A stretch of DNA of 64,000 nt from Atrichornis clamosus (lineage: Eukaryota; Chordata; Aves; Passeriformes; Menuridae): assembly GCA_013400975.1 (NCBI GenBank), contig WBMZ01010154.1, positions 1 to 64,000 on the forward strand. The letters are read 5' to 3'. The position numbers and the translations under genes are program-made. The stretch's first letter is position 1. Each line of letters begins with the position of its first letter. Under the pieces are notes generated by a model, which was not told the origin of the DNA, did no database searches, and worked only from the letters and a program-made list of their open reading frames with translations. Positions 62,501-64,000 of this stretch are shown one piece after another.

Positions 62501-64000
62501 ACACTGATGGACCAAATAACACTAACCCCATGAACTCTTCACCAAACCCTATCAATGCAATGCAGACAAACGGACTGCCGAACTGGGGGATGGCTGTTGG
62601 CATGGGGGCCATCATCCCGCCCCACCTGCAAGGCCTTCCTGGTGCTAACGGAACAGCGGTTTCTCAAGTCAGCGGGGGCAGTGGTGAAGGAATGGGCAGT
62701 TCAGTGTGGGGGATGTCCCCAGGTAATCCTGCCACAGGAAACAGCAATTCTGGGTTCAGTCAGGGGAATGGAGACACTGTGAACTCAGCATTAAGTGCTA
62801 AACAAAACGGATCCAGCAGTGCTGTGCAAAAGGAAGGAAACGGAGCGAACGCGTGGGATTCGGGGCCTCCGTCCGGCCCCGGGGTCCTGGCGTGGGGCAG
62901 GGGCAGTGGCAGCGGCGGGGTTGGCAGTGTGCATTCTGGAGCGTGGGGCCACCCCGGCCGCAGCGCCAGCAATGGTGTCAACGGGGAGTGGGGCAAGCCC
63001 CCAAACCAGCATTCCAATAGCGACATCAATGGGAAAGGATCAACAGGGTGGGATAGCTCGAGTGTTTCCAGTCCGAATCCTGCCATGCAGCAGGGCAATG
63101 AACAAATGAACTCTTGGGCCAAAGCTGCAGCGTCTGGCACCACGGCTAGTGAAGGAAGCAACGACAGCGGTGGGAGTCAAAATGAAGGCAGTACTGGGAG
63201 GGAGGGGGCTGGAGAGGGCAGGAGGAGAGACAAAGGGATGATAGACCAAGGGCAAGTTCAGTTGCCAAGAAATGACCTTGACCCCAGGGTCCTGTCCAAT
63301 ACGGGGTGGGGACAGACCCCTGTAAAGCAAAACACTGCCTGGGAATTTGAAGAGTCCCCAAGGTCTGAACGGAAGAATGACAATGGAACGGAGGCCTGGG
63401 GTTGTGCAGCTACTCAATCTTCAAACTCAGGGGGGAAGAACGATGGGTCCATCATGAACAGTACAAATACCTCTTCAGTATCTGGGTGGGTCAACTCTCC
63501 ACCGGCAGCTGTTCCAACAAATACAGGTTGGGGAGACAACAACAACAAAGCACCAAATGGCCCGGGGGGGTGGGGAGAGTCAGCAAGCTCTACTACTGTT
63601 AATAATGCTGCTGCTGCCAAAAGCGGCCACGCCTGGAGTGGGACCGCAAATCAGGAGGACAAATCACCTACCTGGGGTGAACCTCAGAAACCCAAATCTC
63701 AAAACTGGGGAGATGGACAGAAGTCAAATCCAAGCTGGACTTCAGGAGGTGGAGACTGGACTGATTCATCATCTGTTCCTGGACACTTGGGTGATGGGAA
63801 GAAGAATGGATCTGGATGGGATTCTGACAATAGATCGGGGTCTGGCTGGAATGATTCCACAAGGTCTGGGACCAGTGGGTGGGGAAATGGCACAAACAGC
63901 AAGGCTAATACAGGTACAAGTTGGGGGGAATCTTTAAAGCCAGGCCCCCAACAAAATTGGGCTAATAAACCCCAGGACAACAATGTGAGTAACTGGGGAG
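20537..64000 (+). CDS. TNRC6C: TNRC6C (GW182 family), 5' part of the spliced coding region, runs off the right edge
   Basis: This entry is the spliced gene: coding parts are 20537-20599, 21471-21492, 44274-44615 and 61745-64000, joined by GT-AG introns with consistent phases (0, 1, 1). They give 894 codons plus one base, numbered from the Met at 20537. GW182 proteins bind Argonaute through Gly-Trp repeats and recruit PAN2-PAN3 and CCR4-NOT deadenylases to microRNA targets, often in cytoplasmic P-bodies. The reading has the Lys/Glu-rich start (residues 1-21), the PREVPPRFR block (77-85), a Pro/Gln run (120-129) and a Ser/Asn/Gly-rich GW region from about 144 onward. I recognise TNRC6C rather than TNRC6A or TNRC6B from segments such as [18 protein letters not shown] and [16 protein letters not shown]. 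The family's later UBA-like, Q-rich, PAM2, RRM and silencing parts are not in the window. No stop or frameshift interrupts the reading. Confidence 0.95.
20600..21470 (+). other. TNRC6C: TNRC6C intron 2 (871 nt)
   Basis: GT-AG intron with a good pyrimidine tract (TTCTTTTCTTCTTTCAG) before the microexon. It is the shortest intron seen in this gene part. It contains no recognisable repeat or RNA gene. Confidence 0.85.
21471..21492 (+). CDS. TNRC6C: TNRC6C 22-nt microexon
   Basis: GCT GCT GAA CAA AAA ACC AAA G encodes AAEQKTK (residues 22-28) plus the first base of Val29, flanked by TTCTTTCAG and GTAAAT. The family shares an EQK(T/I)KVPE segment at this point, so the tiny exon is securely placed between QKK and VPEP. 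Its length is not a multiple of three (phase 0 to phase 1), so skipping it would shift the frame and destroy the protein. Confidence 0.93.
30571..30575. repeat. Left target-site duplication of the solo LTR (CTGTG)
   Basis: CTGTG directly abuts the LTR's TGGTTTAACC end and is repeated exactly at the other end. It marks the integration site. Confidence 0.7.
30576..31127 (-). mobile_element. Solo LTR of an endogenous retrovirus (passerine-type family), minus-strand sense
   Basis: Read on the minus strand, the element begins TGTGCTGGTTTAGGCTGGGA and ends GGGTTAAACCA, giving TG...CA termini over 552 bp. The internal landmarks match an LTR family I recall as abundant in passerine genomes: AGAGTTAATTTTC near the start, a TATA-like CATATAAAGC (plus-strand 30870-30879), then TTATCTCAACCCACGAG and TTTTCTCACTTTTACTC toward the end. 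The direction follows from the order of the TATA-like box and the downstream termination-type region. It is bounded by a perfect 5-bp repeat, CTGTG, the size typical of ERVL-type integration, though family class is not certain. No retroviral gene is present, so it is a solo LTR left by recombination. It lies antisense to TNRC6C. Confidence 0.8.
31128..31132. repeat. Right target-site duplication of the solo LTR (CTGTG)
   Basis: CTGTG follows the AGCACA end of the LTR and equals the 5 bases before the other end. Confidence 0.7.
33687..33743. repeat. Exact 20-bp direct repeat with 17-bp spacer
   Basis: AATGAAGAGTTTGCTTCAGA occurs at 33687-33706 and again at 33724-33743. The unit plus spacer is 37 bp. 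It is probably a small local duplication in intron 3; no function is suggested by the context. Confidence 0.85.
34910..34951. repeat. Perfect 12-bp inverted repeat with 18-nt loop
   Basis: AAACCAGAAATA (34910-34921) is the exact reverse complement of TATTTCTGGTTT (34940-34951). The RNA could fold as a short hairpin. The stem is too short for a typical microRNA precursor. Confidence 0.75.
37990..38960 (-). mobile_element. Ancient CR1/L3-like LINE remnant, minus-strand sense
   Basis: Two parts match old CR1/L3 elements in antisense. The first (about 38020-38150) has AGGTCATCTATTCCATCCTC, then TTGCCCTGAGACAAGATCAT, and CTGACTGCAATTTAAACCCG. The second (about 38705-38940) has TTGGTGTCATTTGCAGATTT, AATAAGGATATTCTCTAGTC, GACAGCAAGCCATTGATTCT and TTGCTTATGACAATATCAAG. 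This order resembles the reverse-transcriptase C-terminus and 3' region of amniote L3/CR1 elements from memory. The middle is diverged or holds unrelated sequence. No intact frame remains. Confidence 0.65.
39304..39318. repeat. A15 homopolymer
   Basis: Fifteen A in a row in intron 3. No retroposed gene was recognised upstream of it, so I treat it as a simple repeat. Confidence 0.85.
42266..42283. repeat. (TA)9 microsatellite
   Basis: Nine uninterrupted TA units after a T run; likely length-polymorphic. Confidence 0.9.
43285..43430 (+). mobile_element. CR1 LINE 3' fragment
   Basis: AGTTCAAGCAGCATTTGGAC, then GGGGATGGTCCTGTGCAGGG, GTGGGTCCCTTCTGACTC and GTTCTGTGACTCTGTGAA follow the order of a CR1 3' tail in sense orientation, ending in the characteristic short terminal repeats. 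It is truncated and non-coding, and lies about 0.8 kb upstream of the exon at 44274. Confidence 0.75.
44231..44273 (+). promoter_or_regulatory. TNRC6C: Long T-rich pyrimidine tract and acceptor of the 44274 exon
   Basis: An almost unbroken T/C tract of roughly 35 bases (44231-44265, one G) precedes AACTGTAG. This is an unusually strong U2AF-type 3' splice site. Confidence 0.8.
44274..44615 (+). CDS. TNRC6C: TNRC6C exon with the PREVPPRFR block and Pro/Gln run
   Basis: It starts by completing Val29 (split G|TG) as [18 protein letters not shown] and ends CAACCAG before GTAAG, leaving one base for Asp143. A Ser/Thr/Asn-rich stretch is followed by [16 protein letters not shown] at residues 74-89 and [13 protein letters not shown]. 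This is the conserved N-terminal block found in all three vertebrate TNRC6 proteins, here in the TNRC6C version. A (CCT)4CCA-(CAG)5 tract encodes five Pro and five Gln (120-129), where I recall a different short Pro-rich stretch in human TNRC6C. The exon is GC-rich compared with the flanking introns. A small apparent frame that continues past the donor to a stop at 44696 is read-through into the intron. Confidence 0.95.
44546..44575 (+). repeat. TNRC6C: Coding CCT/CAG trinucleotide tract (Pro5-Gln5)
   Basis: CCT x4, CCA, then CAG x5 in the TNRC6C frame. An uninterrupted CAG run in a coding exon is a likely length polymorphism; five units is short. Confidence 0.9.
45121..45640 (-). mobile_element. 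CR1 LINE, truncated, minus-strand sense
   Basis: The left end ATCACAGAATAGTTTGGGTT, then GGAAGGGACCTT, is the reverse complement of the standard CR1 3' end. It is followed by the usual CR1 series: GGGACACCTTCCACTATCCC, AGGTTGCTCCAAGCCCC, GGCAGCCACAGCTTCTCTGG and GGTCTCCCTGGAGCCTTCTC. About 520 bp of 3' region are kept. Apparent open frames on both strands here belong to the repeat. Confidence 0.95.
46490..46800 (-). mobile_element. CR1 LINE, truncated, different subfamily, minus-strand sense
   Basis: TTCATAGAATCATAACATAT, then CCTGAGTTGGAAGGGTTACA and GGATCATGGAGTCCAGCCCC, is the antisense 3' end of a CR1 subfamily distinct from its two neighbours. It continues with GCCCATTCCCTGGGGA and CTGGGGGAGAACCTTTCCCT. 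The right end is approximate. Confidence 0.9.
47290..47715 (-). mobile_element. CR1 LINE, truncated, minus-strand sense
   Basis: It starts AGTTAGAATCAGAGCCATGG and includes GGGACACCTTCCACTAGACC, AGGTTGCTCCAAGCCCC, TCTCACCCTGCCCTCCTTCA and CTCAGGTCTCCCTGGAGCCT. It is the same kind of copy as the one at 45.1-45.6 kb, with a more diverged 3' tip and an internal deletion relative to it. Confidence 0.92.
53915..54110 (+). mobile_element. Old CR1-type LINE remnant
   Basis: ATGGGCTTAAATTTCAACAA, then GGAAGATTAAGGGTAGACAT, TAGGAAAACCATACCACTAT, AGAGAAGTGAG and ATCCATTGCTGGAGGCCTTC follow the order of old CR1 3' regions. Sequence to the left (about 52900-53900) may be more of the same element, but I cannot show that. 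Confidence 0.6.
55385..55795. repeat. G-rich minisatellite, imperfect units of about 40-57 bp
   Basis: About nine imperfect copies of a unit built from CAGGAGCTGGGGCAGGGAGG or CAGGAGATGGGGCTGGGAAA followed by AGGAGGAC and a variable piece such as CACCGGGCAGGAGG. The + strand is strongly purine-biased with many GGG/GGGG runs, so it can form G-quadruplexes. The long open frames here on both strands come from the repeat pattern, not from a gene. Confidence 0.9.
55980..56268 (+). promoter_or_regulatory. TNRC6C: Candidate internal CpG promoter and alternative first exon of TNRC6C
   Basis: A GC- and CpG-containing block (including GAGGCCCGGCCGAGCTCGCA and GGGCGCGCGCTTGCAC) interrupts the AT-rich intron. 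It ends in a plausible donor, TTCTTCAG before GTATTT, at 56268. An ATG at 56244 has A at -3 and G at +4 and reads MVGRLLSS plus one base, G. That phase joins exactly to the giant exon (G + AT = Asp143), giving [15 protein letters not shown] 30-codon upstream frame (56140-56232) ends 11 bases before this ATG. No transcript evidence is available, and phase agreement alone has a one-in-three chance. If used, it would remove the Lys-rich and PREVPPRFR parts but keep the GW region. Confidence 0.35.
60085..60308 (+). mobile_element. CR1 LINE 3' fragment
   Basis: GAGGGTGGTGAGGCCCTGGC, ACAGGGTGCCCAGAGAAGCT, GTTGGACGGGGCTTGGAGCA and GGTCCCTTCCAACTGAAACC, ending ATTCTATTTTCTATGATT, are the classic CR1 3' end in sense orientation. 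It is well preserved, so probably a relatively young insertion, and lies 1.4 kb before the giant exon. Confidence 0.95.
61745..64000 (+). CDS. TNRC6C: TNRC6C giant GW-repeat exon (Argonaute-binding region), incomplete at the right edge
   Basis: The acceptor is GGCTCCTTTCAG. AT at 61745 completes Asp143, then [16 protein letters not shown] follows. The exon stays open for 751 full codons to the window end (residue 894). It is rich in Ser, Asn, Gly and Gln, with 32 Trp by hand count, mostly as GW, WG or single W in an S/N/G context. Such Trp pairs insert into Argonaute pockets. The best-conserved part is [20 protein letters not shown] (residues 653-672) followed by TAWEFEE, the family's Argonaute-binding motif region, shared with TNRC6A and TNRC6B. 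The protein is disordered apart from short motifs. The exon contains a possible alternative start (Met216, 61963). The minus-strand frames over it are shadows. The exon's own end lies outside the window. Confidence 0.96.
61963..61965 (+). other. TNRC6C: In-frame ATG in strong context (Met216), possible start of a short TNRC6C form
   Basis: The ATG opens [16 protein letters not shown], has A at -3 and G at +4, and is in the TNRC6C frame. I recall some deposited TNRC6C protein models beginning here. It is a far better initiation context than the usual Met at 20537 (T at -3). Transcripts lacking the earlier exons could use it. Confidence 0.45.

Noticed and set aside
62760..63417. Minus-strand frames of 125-133 codons over the giant exon
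   Set aside because: They are shadows of the TNRC6C coding strand, whose frame has clear family similarity.
1..64000. CRISPR arrays, bacterial operons, tRNA or rRNA genes
   Set aside because: No regularly spaced repeats, no Shine-Dalgarno-led gene series and no recognisable structural RNA; spliced vertebrate gene architecture explains the window.

Overview
This 64 kb window looks like bird genomic DNA, most likely from a songbird or close relative. It holds CR1 LINE tails and an LTR of a type common in passerine genomes. The host inference comes from these repeats and is not a species call.

The only protein-coding gene I can support is the 5' part of TNRC6C, a GW182-family scaffold of microRNA silencing, on the + strand and cut by the right edge. 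The layout is as follows. A GC-rich, CpG-rich 5' region (about 1-600) is followed by a T-rich stretch. A 51-nt exon at 1325-1375 probably encodes part of an N-terminal extension. Intron 1 is about 19 kb. Exon 20500-20599 carries the usual start Met (20537), the 22-nt microexon is 21471-21492, and intron 3 is about 23 kb. Exon 44274-44615 encodes the PREVPPRF block and a Pro/Gln run. Intron 4 is about 17 kb. The giant GW-repeat exon starts at 61745 and is still open at 64000. The splice phases agree at every junction, and the joined reading matches vertebrate TNRC6C from the Lys/Glu-rich N-terminus into the Argonaute-binding GW region. The UBA-like, Q-rich, PAM2 and RRM parts and the silencing domain should lie beyond the window.

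The introns hold several CR1 copies. Three share one orientation just after the 44274-44615 exon. Others are at 18.1, 43.3 and 60.1 kb. Older CR1/L3-like remnants lie near 19.7, 38.0-38.9 and 53.9 kb. There is also a solo LTR at 30576-31127 with a matching 5-bp target duplication, and a G-rich minisatellite at 55385-55795. Next to that minisatellite is a second CpG-containing block (about 55100-56270). It ends in a donor whose phase matches the giant exon and contains an ATG in a strong initiation context. This could be an undescribed internal promoter making an N-terminally shortened TNRC6C.

I found no second gene, structural RNA gene or CRISPR array. Most other open frames are chance frames in intron or repeat sequence. 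The strongest leads are the N-terminal extension exon and the intron 4 alternative first exon.
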